A stretch of DNA of 37,008 nt from Lachnospiraceae bacterium (GCA_024695665.1 JAILHT010000148.1:1-37008); one strand, 5' to 3'. Shown: positions 8,219 to 16,112, counted from the stretch's first letter. Numbers and translations are program-made. Notes: a model not told the origin generated them from the sequence alone.

Positions 8219-8253
8219 ATTATACCACATTGCCCCCTTTTTGCCCCCTTTTA
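8219..8253 (-). promoter_or_regulatory. Promoter of the two-component genes with 11-nt tandem direct repeat
   Basis: On the minus strand a perfect TATAAT (8219-8224) has no recognisable -35 box. In its place are two copies of an AAAAGGGGGC-type unit repeated with 11-nt period (plus-strand GCCCCCTTTTT at 8232-8242 and GCCCCCTTTT at 8243-8252). The nearer copy ends 7 nt from the -10. This geometry is that known for SARP activators. An activator-dependent promoter bound by the encoded regulator is inferred. A closely similar repeat occurs at 34506-34527. Confidence 0.6.
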
Positions 8254-8290
8254 TATGATACTATGCGTTTACAAAGTTAGTAAGCTTCAG

Positions 8291-8320
8291 CAAACAAATT
8301 TCACCCCAATAATTTGCTTG
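8291..8320. repeat. Hairpin A with ACCCCAAT loop
   Basis: Arms CAAACAAATT (8291-8300) and AATTTGCTTG (8311-8320) pair over 10 bp with one G-U/A-C position and enclose the ten-base loop TCACCCCAAT. It lies between the aroE terminator and the regulator promoter. The loop is almost identical to that of the hairpin at 8339-8368. Confidence 0.6.
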
Positions 8321-8334
8321 TTTATCCGATAAGA

Positions 8335-8372
8335 AAAACCTGAACAAGTTACCCCAATCTTGTTCAGGTTTT
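8335..8372 (-). terminator. Rho-independent terminator of aroE (hairpin B)
   Basis: Perfect arms CCTGAACAAG (8339-8348) and CTTGTTCAGG (8359-8368), extended by AAAA/TTTT to 14 bp, enclose a ten-base loop TTACCCCAAT. On the minus strand the stem is followed by a run of T, so it ends the aroE message. It is T-flanked on both sides and could stop transcription from either direction. Confidence 0.88.
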
Positions 8373-8385
8373 CTATTACTCATTT

Positions 8386-9255
8386 TTATTTAAAAAATCT
8401 TTCTTTTACCTCATCTACCGGCATATCGCATCCCGTGTAAAGCTTGAATGCATACACACCCTGCCATAGAAGCATTCCCTTTCCTCCGATAACTTTGCAA
8501 CCCGCCGCTTTCGCTTCGCGCATCATTTTTGTCTCCACCGGATTGTATACCACATCGCATACAACAAGATCTTTTCTGAAAGTGCTTATATCTTTCACAA
8601 CACTCATGTCATCCATCGGCTTCATTCCGACTACCGTTCCGTTTACAAAAATATCGCTGTCATTCATCTCTTCGGTCATCTTTTGAACATCGTCTATGTC
8701 ATATACATTCACCACGAGATTCTCTCTCTCCATCTTAAGCTTTTCCGCCGTCTGAACCGTCCTTTCAAAAAACTGATCCTTTTTGTTGAATATTGTAAGT
8801 TCCCTGACGCCTTCAAGCGCACACTGAACCTGTACTGCAGTGGCCGCTCCGCCGCCTCCGCAAACAGTGATCTTTTTGTCCTTCACCTCAACTCCGTGAT
8901 CCTTGAGATTCAAAACGAATCCTACGCCGTCAGTGTTGTGTCCGATCAATTTTCCGTTGTCGTTCACTATCGTGTTAACTGCTCCCATTATTCTGGCGGC
9001 GTCGGACAGCTCATCCATATACTGAACAACTTCTATCTTACAAGGCATGGTAACATTCATTCCGCCCATGTCAAAAAGCTTCATCGCGTCTATCGCATCT
9101 TTCGTGTGTTCTCTGTCCACATCAAAGGCAAGATATGCTGCATCTATTCCTTTTCTTTCAAAACTGTAATTGTACATCGCCGGTGATCCCGAGTGTCTTA
9201 TCGGTGTTCCTATGAGGCCGTATAACTTTGTAGTTGCGGTAATTCTTGCTTCCAT
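8386..9255 (-). CDS. aroE: Shikimate dehydrogenase
   Basis: A 289-residue NAD(P)-dependent shikimate 5-dehydrogenase of the aromatic amino acid pathway. Substrate residues S22 and S24 (RHSGSP), K73 (MPCK), N94 (GAVNT) and D109 (GHNTDG) are present, the dinucleotide loop is GGGGAAT (about 141-147 from this start), and the C-terminal GKGMLLWQGVYAF motif is intact. The start is set at 9255 because AAGGAG lies 7 nt before it. The longer frame opening at 9330 coincides with the predicted transcription start of the promoter at 9336-9364 and so cannot be fully used. It is divergent from aroD and ends at a strong terminator. Confidence 0.95.
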   Translation of the reverse strand: MEARITATTKLYGLIGTPIRHSGSPAMYNYSFERKGIDAAYLAFDVDREHTKDAIDAMKLFDMGGMNVTMPCKIEVVQYMDELSDAARIMGAVNTIVNDNGKLIGHNTDGVGFVLNLKDHGVEVKDKKITVCGGGGAATAVQVQCALEGVRELTIFNKKDQFFERTVQTAEKLKMERENLVVNVYDIDDVQKMTEEMNDSDIFVNGTVVGMKPMDDMSVVKDISTFRKDLVVCDVVYNPVETKMMREAKAAGCKVIGGKGMLLWQGVYAFKLYTGCDMPVDEVKERFFK

Positions 9256-9335
9256 TTTATTTCTCCTTGTATTTCTGCCTATACTCATCATTGTATTTGC
9301 CTTGCGCTTTAATGCTTTAAAGTCGTACATCGATA

Positions 9336-9364
9336 ATTATACCTTATTGCATAACCTTCTTCAA
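9336..9364 (-). promoter_or_regulatory. Sigma-A promoter of aroE
   Basis: On the minus strand TTGAAG (9359-9364) and a perfect TATAAT (9336-9341) are 17 nt apart. Transcription would start near 9329, giving a leader of about 75 nt to the chosen aroE ATG. It sits in the region shared with the divergent aroD gene. Confidence 0.7.
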
Positions 9365-9407
9365 TGGGATAAAGTAAAAACATATTTTAAGGTAAGAGGA
9401 TAATCAT

Positions 9408-10166
9408 ATGAAAAATGTCACGATAAAAAACATAACGATCGGTGAAGGCATACCAAAGATATGTATTCCCGTAGTCGGAAAAAGCGAATCAGATATCATA
9501 ACCTCAGCAAATAAAGCAAAAGACTTCAATCCGGATCTCATCGAATGGAGAGCCGACTGGTATGATGACGTTTTCGATCGCACTTTGACTTTTGAGATAT
9601 TAAAGAAACTTCGCGATATTTTCTGCGATATACCTCTTCTTGTAACCTTCAGGACAAAAAAAGAGGGTGGCGAAAAAGAGATTTCAAAAGAAGCCTACAA
9701 AGACTTCACCTGTTTTATCGCAAACTCTCAGCTTGCCGATATGATCGATGTCGAGATATTTACAGGTGACGATATCGTATCTGAGATCATAAATGTCGCT
9801 CACTCAAATGGTGTTTATGTTATAGCATCAAACCATGATTTCGATGCCACGCCTTCACATGAGGAGATCGTAAACAGACTCATTAAGATGCAAAAACTTG
9901 ATGCCGACATAACAAAGATAGCTGTTATGCCTACCTCACGAGAGGATGTTCTAACCCTTTTATCCGCAACTGCAGACATGTACGAAAACCATGCCGACAG
10001 ACCGCTCATCACAATGTCGATGTCCTCTCTTGGCATGATAAGCAGAATATCCGGAGAAACCTTCGGTTCTTCTGTGACCTTTGGGTCCGCAGGCAATGCC
10101 TCAGCCCCGGGACAGATTGCCGCAGCCGATTTGAAATTGATTCTTTCCGCCATTCACAACGAATAG
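9408..10166 (+). CDS. aroD: 3-dehydroquinate dehydratase, type I
   Basis: A 252-residue class I dehydroquinase, which removes water from 3-dehydroquinate through a Schiff base. Numbering coincides with the classical enzyme: E46 and R48 in EWRAD, H143 in SNHDFD and the Schiff-base lysine K170 in DITKIAVMP; the substrate-closing C-terminal region has the expected GSAGNASAPGQI segment. Ribosome site AGAGGA precedes the ATG. It is divergent from aroE, the next enzyme in the pathway, and convergent with the MATE gene whose stop is only 5 nt away; no hairpin lies between them. The shikimate kinase gene is 19 kb away in this window. Confidence 0.97.
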   Translation: MKNVTIKNITIGEGIPKICIPVVGKSESDIITSANKAKDFNPDLIEWRADWYDDVFDRTLTFEILKKLRDIFCDIPLLVTFRTKKEGGEKEISKEAYKDFTCFIANSQLADMIDVEIFTGDDIVSEIINVAHSNGVYVIASNHDFDATPSHEEIVNRLIKMQKLDADITKIAVMPTSREDVLTLLSATADMYENHADRPLITMSMSSLGMISRISGETFGSSVTFGSAGNASAPGQIAAADLKLILSAIHNE

Positions 10167-10171
10167 TGTAA

Positions 10172-11506
10172 TCAGATAACATTTTTTGTTTTCCATATGC
10201 CGCTCTTTGTGCGCAGTATAAAAAAGATTGCCCTAATGGTCCAATCAGCGCACATGGCGTAGGCAATTCCAATAACACCAAAATCAAAAGCAACACTCAA
10301 AACATAGGACAGCATAAGTCTCACTCCTATGGTAGATGCTATAGACACTATCATGGTAAATGAGACATCTCCGGTCGCTCTGAGTCCGTTTCCGAGACAT
10401 CCTGAAAAAGGATACACGAATGCATTGAAAATATTATGGATTATAACCAGAATTATTGTAAGTCTTATAGCCTCATCTGACATTGTATAAAAATGTAAAA
10501 TCCCCGGTGTTATAAGAAATACAAATCCGTTCCAAGCCACAGAAAATACAAGCGATATGACCGTGAGTTTTTTGAAATAATACTCTGCAGCCTCTGTATC
10601 GTTTGCTCCCATGCATTGGCCAATTACCGTTATGTAAACCGGTCCAATCGCTGCACCTGCGAGTGCGGCTAATGACCATATGCTCTGAGCCACACCATTT
10701 GCCGCAATCTGATACGTTCCGTATAGAGCAACAATACTTGAAAGTGCAACTTTTACAAATTGGAATATTCCGTTCTCTGCACCGTTTGGAATGGCTATTC
10801 TCATAATCTTTGACAACATTTCCTTATTCCATTCGAATATCCATTTTATTCTGTAATAAATTTCATTGCTTTTTTTGAAGCAAACTATTGTAACAGCGGT
10901 CGCAGAAAAAACTCTTGCAATCAGAGATGGATACGCCACTCCTGCAACTCCCGCATGAAGTACAAAAATTCCTACATAATTGCCGATTACATTTATGACA
11001 TTGGAGATAATCGAGACTCTCATAGTGACATCTGTTCTTCCAAGACTCCTCAATATTGCAGCCCCCGAATTGTATACTGCGATAGCAGGAAATGAATACG
11101 CAGATATTCTGAGATATGTCACGCAGGCACTCATAACATCATCCTCCACATTTCCGAATAATAATCTTAATATGGTCGCATTTCCGATAAGCACAATAAC
11201 TGTGAGAATAACAGAAAACAAGAAAGAGAACATCAAAAGCTGGCTAGATGCTTCCCCCGCGTCATCATCTGCTTTGTTTCCTATGTACTGGCTTATAACC
11301 ACAGCACCTCCGGACGCAAGAGCTGTAAAAAGATAGATAAACACGGTGTTAAACTGATTTACAAGCGACACTCCCGCGACGGCAGCCTCACCTGCACGGC
11401 TTATAAAAAAAGTATCCGCTATACCTACCAACATAACCAGAAGCTGTTCAAAGAAAAGAGGTACTATCATATCTCTGAGCTGTTTATTCGAAAATCTGAT
11501 TTTCAT
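10172..11506 (-). CDS. MATE family multidrug/organic cation exporter
   Basis: A 444-residue, 12-helix MATE transporter, which exports cationic or aromatic compounds driven by a Na+ or H+ gradient. It shows the two-fold MATE pattern: FFEQLLVMLVGIADTFFISRAGEAAVAGVSL at the start (split here by the reader into FFEQLLVMLVG and the AVAGVSL region) and GNGLRATGDV late in the second half. The start is set at 11506 because GGAGG falls 8 nt before this ATG; the upstream ATG at 11521 overlaps that ribosome site. The substrate is unknown. A 15-bp hairpin precedes the gene. It ends tail to tail with aroD. Confidence 0.93.
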   Translation of the reverse strand: MKIRFSNKQLRDMIVPLFFEQLLVMLVGIADTFFISRAGEAAVAGVSLVNQFNTVFIYLFTALASGGAVVISQYIGNKADDDAGEASSQLLMFSFLFSVILTVIVLIGNATILRLLFGNVEDDVMSACVTYLRISAYSFPAIAVYNSGAAILRSLGRTDVTMRVSIISNVINVIGNYVGIFVLHAGVAGVAYPSLIARVFSATAVTIVCFKKSNEIYYRIKWIFEWNKEMLSKIMRIAIPNGAENGIFQFVKVALSSIVALYGTYQIAANGVAQSIWSLAALAGAAIGPVYITVIGQCMGANDTEAAEYYFKKLTVISLVFSVAWNGFVFLITPGILHFYTMSDEAIRLTIILVIIHNIFNAFVYPFSGCLGNGLRATGDVSFTMIVSIASTIGVRLMLSYVLSVAFDFGVIGIAYAMCADWTIRAIFFILRTKSGIWKTKNVI

Positions 11507-11557
11507 ATCTAAATCCTCCATTTTATCTGAAATATAACTTAAGCGGAGCGTTTTTTG

Positions 11558-11591
11558 TTTAATAGGAAATTCGGAGGAATTTCCTATTAAA
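11558..11591. repeat. 15-bp perfect inverted repeat in MATE leader region
   Basis: Arms 11558-11572 and 11577-11591 pair perfectly over 15 bp around a four-base loop, GGAG on plus and CTCC on minus. On the minus strand it lies downstream of the LysR terminator and upstream of the MATE start. It lacks a T run after the stem in that direction. Its CCTCC apex is complementary to the GGAGG ribosome site of the MATE gene. It could be an operator or a regulatory leader hairpin. Confidence 0.6.
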
Positions 11592-11630
11592 TAAAAAAAC
11601 AGGATGTAAGAAATATTTTCTTACATCCTG
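11592..11630 (-). terminator. Rho-independent terminator after LysR gene
   Basis: A 13-bp perfect stem (11600-11612 with 11618-11630, five-base loop) is followed on the minus strand by seven T residues. It ends the MATE2-RlmI-LysR transcript about 70 nt after the LysR stop. Confidence 0.9.
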
Positions 11631-11700
11631 ATTATATATTCCATTGCGTTTCTATGTCTAATTCTTATAATTCATATCGTTTTATGCCTATAAGGCATTA

Positions 11701-12591
11701 CTATTCATTGCTCGGCAAATCAAATGCCTTTATGGTTTCTATAAATTTTAAAGTAGCTTTCGAATATGGTATGTTCCTTTTCCAAGCTATAACGCTTCCG
11801 TTCTCAATCTTAGGATAAAGCGGTCTTTCGACAAGCACATTACTGCTTATATATTTTGCCGAACTCTCAACAGTTATCGGATATCCAAGACCATGTATGG
11901 CAAGAATGGCTGCATTTGTCCCAAAGTTTATAGTGAAAGATACGTTGAGCTTTCCGAAATCTTTTCCAAACCAATTCGCAATCTCACTTCTTACACTCGA
12001 CCGTTCCGGAAGTATAAGCGGTAGTTTTATCAAATCTTCCTTTGTTATGTATTCCTTATCTGCCAACGGATCGTCGGGTCTCATCCTCACTATCCACCTG
12101 TCACTGTTACTGATTCTTATATAGTCGAGGTTTTCCGTACTCACCGGCTCCAAAAAAAGTGCAACATCGACAAGTCCCTTGTTCATCATCTCTGCGATAA
12201 CATCCGCCGTTCCGGTATGAAAAGATATCTGCACATTCGGGTATTTTTCTTTGAATTGTTTACAGATGTCGGCCATTGTTTCCACCGCTTCAATCTCACC
12301 GCAACCTATAGTTATCTTTCCCTCAATGCTATCCCCGTCGCCCTTGAATTCCTCGATGATCTTATTCTCCATATCACAAATCTCAAGAGCCCTTCTTCGC
12401 AACAACACACCCTCTTCCATGAGAGTCGTTTTTCTGCTTCCTCTAACAAACAGCTTAACCCCTAGTTCCTCCTCAAGAGCCGCCAGCTGTCTTGAGAGTG
12501 TAGGTTGTGTCAAGTGCAGTCTCTCAGCCGCCTTTATAAAACTCTCCTCCTCGGCAACAGTCAAAAAATATCTCAAAACCCTCAAATCCAT
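11701..12591 (-). CDS. LysR-type transcriptional regulator
   Basis: A 296-residue LysR regulator. The N-terminal helix-turn-helix starts MDLRVLRYFLTVAEEESF and continues AAERLHLTQPTLSRQL, followed by an effector domain of the periplasmic-binding fold. The start at 12591 has AGGAG 8 nt upstream; a longer frame from 12711 runs through the upstream methyltransferase gene and is not credible. It lies 19 nt after that gene and so is probably cotranscribed with it and the MATE gene at 13866. Effector and targets are unknown; regulation of either MATE gene is possible. Confidence 0.95.
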   Translation of the reverse strand: MDLRVLRYFLTVAEEESFIKAAERLHLTQPTLSRQLAALEEELGVKLFVRGSRKTTLMEEGVLLRRRALEICDMENKIIEEFKGDGDSIEGKITIGCGEIEAVETMADICKQFKEKYPNVQISFHTGTADVIAEMMNKGLVDVALFLEPVSTENLDYIRISNSDRWIVRMRPDDPLADKEYITKEDLIKLPLILPERSSVRSEIANWFGKDFGKLNVSFTINFGTNAAILAIHGLGYPITVESSAKYISSNVLVERPLYPKIENGSVIAWKRNIPYSKATLKFIETIKAFDLPSNE

Positions 12592-12610
12592 ATTGTTCAC
12601 TCCTGATCCG

Positions 12611-13852
12611 TTACTTTTCCCAAACCACCTGAAAAATGTAAAATTTAAGATAATAGCTCTCATCCGCAGCCCAAAGAATTGGATGATCCATTGCTTGTGT
12701 TCTGAACTCAATCTGTCTGAGTCTCTTATGGGTCGCCTTCGCAGCCTCCTTAATTGTCTTTGTAAAAAGCTCCTGTGTCATGAAATGTGAGCATGAACAG
12801 GTTGCAAAATACCCTCCGTCCTTGACAAGTTTGAGTCCTTTCATATTTATCTCGCGGTATCCTTTTATCGCATTTTTCGTTGCCTGCCTTGATTTCGTAA
12901 AAGCAGGAGGATCGAGTATAACAACATCGTATCTCTCCCCTGCCTCATATAGTTTCGGAAGCTCGTCCAAAACGTTAGCAACACGAAATCCGACCGTATC
13001 TTCAAGATTGTTGAGTTTCGCATTGGCCTTTGCCTGCTCTATCGCATATTCGGATATATCAAGTCCCTCAACTTCTCTTGCCCCTCCAAGTCCGGCGTTT
13101 AAGGCAAAGGTTCCCATATGTGTAAAGCAGTCGAGAACACGTTTGTTTTCACATATTTTTTGCATGGCAAGCCTGTTGTACTTCTGATCGAGAAAAAACC
13201 CTGTCTTCTGTCCGTTTTCCACATCTACGGTGTACTTCACTCCGTTCTCATTTATCTGCACACTGCGAACGTGTTCCTTGGCCTCCGCCTCTGTGTAATA
13301 GTCATTTTTGTAAAGAATACCTTTTACTTTCTTTAACCCCTCTTTTTCTCTCTCCCTCGCATCGCTTCTCTCATATACTATATTTATAGTCTCACCGTCT
13401 TTTTTCATGCAATCAATTAGAAGAAGAACAATATCTTTCTTGAACTGCTCCATTCCGAGTGCAAGGCACTCAACAACAAGAACATCCTCATATCTGTCTA
13501 TTGTAAGCCCCGGCAAAAAATCAGCTTCCCCGAAAATGATTCTCGCACATTTGAGATCAGCCTTTTTCTTCATGACATTTTTTCTGTAGTCCCAGGCGTT
13601 TTGAACTCTCATTCTAAAAAATTCACTGTCAATCTCCTGCTTCGGATCTCTTGTCAGCATTCTGACTCTTATCTTGGAATTCTGATTTATGTACCCGGTG
13701 CCCATCTTGTATCCGTCAAAATCTTCCACCTGACAGATTGCGCCGTTTTTAAAAGTTCCTTTTATGGTGTCTATCTCATTGTCAAATATCCAGGCTCCGC
13801 CTGACTTTATCGTTCTGCCTTCGCCTTTTTTTAAAGTTACCGTAGTAGCCAT
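12611..13852 (-). CDS. Class I SAM-dependent rRNA methyltransferase, RlmI-like
   Basis: A 413-residue RlmI-type 23S rRNA cytosine-C5 methyltransferase. An N-terminal PUA domain (about 1-75, VTLKKGEGRTIKSGGAWIFDNEI) is followed by an EEHEA-like region and a Rossmann methyltransferase with SAM motif VLDCFTHMGTFAL, GLDISEYAI and the catalytic DPPAF, then the CSCSHF segment with the cysteine nucleophile. Length is near the family norm. Ribosome site AGAGGTG. It lies 13 nt after a MATE gene and 19 nt before LysR, an unusual combination for a housekeeping enzyme. Confidence 0.92.
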   Translation of the reverse strand: MATTVTLKKGEGRTIKSGGAWIFDNEIDTIKGTFKNGAICQVEDFDGYKMGTGYINQNSKIRVRMLTRDPKQEIDSEFFRMRVQNAWDYRKNVMKKKADLKCARIIFGEADFLPGLTIDRYEDVLVVECLALGMEQFKKDIVLLLIDCMKKDGETINIVYERSDAREREKEGLKKVKGILYKNDYYTEAEAKEHVRSVQINENGVKYTVDVENGQKTGFFLDQKYNRLAMQKICENKRVLDCFTHMGTFALNAGLGGAREVEGLDISEYAIEQAKANAKLNNLEDTVGFRVANVLDELPKLYEAGERYDVVILDPPAFTKSRQATKNAIKGYREINMKGLKLVKDGGYFATCSCSHFMTQELFTKTIKEAAKATHKRLRQIEFRTQAMDHPILWAADESYYLKFYIFQVVWEK

Positions 13853-13865
13853 TATTCACCTCTGT

Positions 13866-15236
13866 CTATTCTGTGCCAAAGTTCATTCGTCCGCTCTTTT
13901 TTAATTTTATCATAAAAGCGAGATATACAAAAAACTCCGCAAGCATGGTTATTGTCCATGATATAGGGTATGAGTAATACAGTGTATCAAGTGTTCTGTT
14001 CTGCGCAAACACTGTGTACAACCACAATATTCTAAAACCACACACTCCAACTACACATATTATTACCGGGGTTATCGAAAAACCTACCGCTCTGAGCTGA
14101 TTTGACATTATATCCATCATTCCGCAAGTGCAGTATGTTGTGAGTATGACGCCCATTCTCACAAGTCCGTACTGAATTACTTCCGGATCATCCGTATACA
14201 ATCCCAGAAGCATATCGCCAAAATGCAATGCCAAAAGTCCGAGTCCCACTCCGAAGGCAGCGGACAAAATCTGGCAGTCTATAAGCACCCTGTTCACCCT
14301 TTTGATCTTTCCGGCTCCGTAATTCTGGCTTGAAAAACTGAGCGATGCCTGAGAGAATGCGTTCATACTGAAATATACAAAAAATTCAACGTTCGATCCG
14401 GCCGTATTTCCCGCGACTGCTAGGGAGCCGAACGAATTTATGGATGACTGTATAAGGATGTTTGAGATGGAAAAAAGCATTCCCTGAACACCTGCAGGCA
14501 CACCGATTTTGAATATCTTGGCCGCCTCGTCTTTTACTATCCGAAGTTTCTTTATTTCAAGCTTATAGCCTTCATCCGTCTTTATTAAGCATCTTAATAC
14601 AAGAAATGCCGACAAGCACTGTGATATGTCCGTAGCTAATGCAACTCCCGCAACTCCCATGCCGAAAACTATTACAAAGACAAGGTTTAATCCCACATTC
14701 ACAACACCTGCTGCGGCGAGATAATAAAGCGGTCTTCTCGTATCCCCAACAGCTCTCAAAATGGAACTTCCGAAATTGTACAGACATACGATAGGCATTG
14801 CCATAAAATATATCCGCATATACAAAACTGCCTGGTCCAGGCAGTCTGAAGGTGTCCCCATAGCTGTGAGAACCGGTCTTGCTACTATGATTCCGACAAA
14901 GACCAGAACAACTCCCACAAGAATACTGAGAAGTATCGATGTATGCACGACCTCGTTCATCTTTTCATTATTTCTGGAACCGTAATATCTTGCCATGAGT
15001 ACATTGGTTCCCACCGACAACCCCAAAAACATATTTATAAGAAGATTTATGAGCGATCCTGTCGCTCCCACCGCGGCAAGCGCCGTAGCTCCCGCAAATC
15101 TTCCGACAACAATGGTATCTGCTGCATTAAATACCAGCTGCAGCATACTTGATGCCATAAGCGGAAGCGCAAACAAAAATATTTTGGACAACAAAGTCCC
15201 CGTTGTCATATCTATCTCGTATTTTTTCCCTGCCAA
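13866..15236 (-). CDS. MATE family exporter (second copy)
   Basis: A 456-residue, 12-helix MATE transporter of the NorM/DinF-like group. The N-terminus MTTGTLLSKIFLFALPLM and AADTIVVGRFAGATALAAVG is the typical first-helix signature; GSSILRAVGDTRRPLYY and NQLRAVGFSITPVI are the matching repeats. The start is a TTG at 15236, chosen because AAGGAG lies 8 nt upstream; an ATG nine codons later has no such site. It is clearly diverged from the MATE protein at 10172. It has its own promoter with repeated elements and heads a unit with the RlmI-like and LysR genes. Confidence 0.92.
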   Translation of the reverse strand: MAGKKYEIDMTTGTLLSKIFLFALPLMASSMLQLVFNAADTIVVGRFAGATALAAVGATGSLINLLINMFLGLSVGTNVLMARYYGSRNNEKMNEVVHTSILLSILVGVVLVFVGIIVARPVLTAMGTPSDCLDQAVLYMRIYFMAMPIVCLYNFGSSILRAVGDTRRPLYYLAAAGVVNVGLNLVFVIVFGMGVAGVALATDISQCLSAFLVLRCLIKTDEGYKLEIKKLRIVKDEAAKIFKIGVPAGVQGMLFSISNILIQSSINSFGSLAVAGNTAGSNVEFFVYFSMNAFSQASLSFSSQNYGAGKIKRVNRVLIDCQILSAAFGVGLGLLALHFGDMLLGLYTDDPEVIQYGLVRMGVILTTYCTCGMMDIMSNQLRAVGFSITPVIICVVGVCGFRILWLYTVFAQNRTLDTLYYSYPISWTITMLAEFFVYLAFMIKLKKSGRMNFGTE

Positions 15237-15256
15237 TTCTTTATCTCCTTTTTATT

Positions 15257-15295
15257 CGAAACATGCATCATAAAAACAACATCCGAAACATGCAA
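15257..15295 (-). promoter_or_regulatory. MATE promoter flanked by an 11-bp direct repeat
   Basis: On the minus strand TTGCAT (15290-15295) and TATGAT (15267-15272) are 17 nt apart. The 11-base word CGAAACATGCA on plus (TGCATGTTTCG on minus) occurs twice, at 15257-15267 and 15284-15294, 27 nt apart. One copy covers the -35 box and the other begins at the end of the -10 box, a layout suited to repression. The binding protein is unknown; the LysR product of the same unit is a candidate. Confidence 0.5.
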
Positions 15296-15296
15296 C

Positions 15297-15320
15297 AAAA
15301 AAAAGTCCGACGACTCGGAC
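15297..15320 (-). terminator. Rho-independent terminator of tRNA-Gly
   Basis: A GTCCGA/TCGGAC stem (15305-15310, 15315-15320) with a four-base loop is followed on the minus strand by eight T residues. It lies ten bases after the tRNA 3' end. Confidence 0.9.
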
Positions 15321-15330
15321 TTATTTTAAG

Positions 15331-15401
15331 AGCGGGTGATGGGAATCGAACCCACGTATCCAGCTTGGAAGGCTGGTGTTCTACCATTGAACTACACCCG
15401 C
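15331..15401 (-). tRNA. tRNA-Gly (anticodon UCC)
   Basis: A 71-nt cloverleaf on the minus strand: acceptor arms GCGGGTG and CACCCGC, D arm with AATGGTAGAA, anticodon stem CCAGC/GCTGG with loop CTTCCAA (anticodon TCC), and a T arm with GGTTCGATTCC. Discriminator is U; CCA is not encoded. It is a single-gene transcription unit with a consensus promoter and its own terminator. Confidence 0.97.
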
Positions 15402-15445
15402 ATAAGATATTTCTTTCTTGTCACTCACTCCGTGACACGAATGAT

Positions 15446-15474
15446 ATAATACCTTAATGCCCCCATCTTGTCAA
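15446..15474 (-). promoter_or_regulatory. Sigma-A promoter of tRNA-Gly
   Basis: On the minus strand a perfect TTGACA (15469-15474) and TATTAT (15446-15451) are 17 nt apart. It lies about 45 nt upstream of the tRNA 5' end, just after the glpP gene. Confidence 0.85.
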
Positions 15475-15534
15475 CACTTTTTAAATATATTTTTTTCTTT
15501 CGCTTACTCTTTTGCTTTCATACTTACAGATGAA

Positions 15535-16098
15535 CTACATTTCCCACACATCTTTGTTTGTGCTTGAAATGGCGATTGCCCCGGCATCTAGCGCAGCGAC
15601 AACATCCTCCTTCTCGGAGATCAATCCACCCGCTATAACCGGAATCTTTAAAGTTTCATTCATACGGCTTATTATTTTCGGCATAAGCCCCGGCATAATC
15701 TCAACACAGTCGACGTAATCCTTGAGATGCGCCGGCTGATTGAGAAGTCCTTTTGAATCGATTGCAAATATTCTGTATACCGTGTCAAATGAAAGCTCTT
15801 TTGCCTTTTTCAGCACTTCGCTTCTCGTCGATATAATACCGTCCGCCAAAGTATATTTTTTTATAAAAGGCACTGCCTCGACATGATTGCTAAGACCCTG
15901 CACAAGATCGAGGTGCACAAAGACAATCTTCCCCGTCTCCTTGATTTTTAAGACATTGTCGGCAAGATTCTCCACACTTCCAAACAGAAGAAAAACAACT
16001 GTAGCCTCCGTATCTATGCAGGCTGACAGTTCTTCCTCATTTTTCACAGCCACTATTATCGGATTTTCAGCAATCGCATCATATAATTTCTGTCTCAT
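15535..16098 (-). CDS. glpP: Glycerol-3-phosphate-responsive antiterminator
   Basis: A 187-residue GlpP-type protein. In Bacillus, GlpP with glycerol-3-phosphate binds leader RNA of glp operons and prevents termination. The TIM-barrel-like family pattern is visible: FLLFGSVENL, VFVHLDLVQGL, ADGIISTRS, IDSKGL, VEIMPG and the phosphate-gripping PVIAGGLI and GAIAISSTN near the end. Length fits the family. No glpF, glpK or glpD is in the window, so its target is elsewhere. It is the last gene of the glf unit, 14 nt after the thioesterase gene; ribosome site AGAGG. Confidence 0.92.
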   Translation of the reverse strand: MRQKLYDAIAENPIIVAVKNEEELSACIDTEATVVFLLFGSVENLADNVLKIKETGKIVFVHLDLVQGLSNHVEAVPFIKKYTLADGIISTRSEVLKKAKELSFDTVYRIFAIDSKGLLNQPAHLKDYVDCVEIMPGLMPKIISRMNETLKIPVIAGGLISEKEDVVAALDAGAIAISSTNKDVWEM

Positions 16099-16112
16099 AA
16101 AAACCTCTGTTT

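Noticed and set aside
8225-8260. Sigma-54 type promoter for the GC-rich repeat
   Set aside because: TTGCCCCC words do not show the GG-N10-GC spacing, and a perfect TATAAT is present.
9256-9330. 25-residue N-terminal extension of aroE
   Set aside because: The predicted transcription start coincides with 9330, and the internal ATG at 9255 has a proper ribosome site and matches the family start.
12592-12711. Longer N-terminus for the LysR gene
   Set aside because: The extra 40 residues overlap the 3' end of the methyltransferase gene and lack a ribosome site; the start at 12591 has AGGAG and a standard LysR N-terminus.
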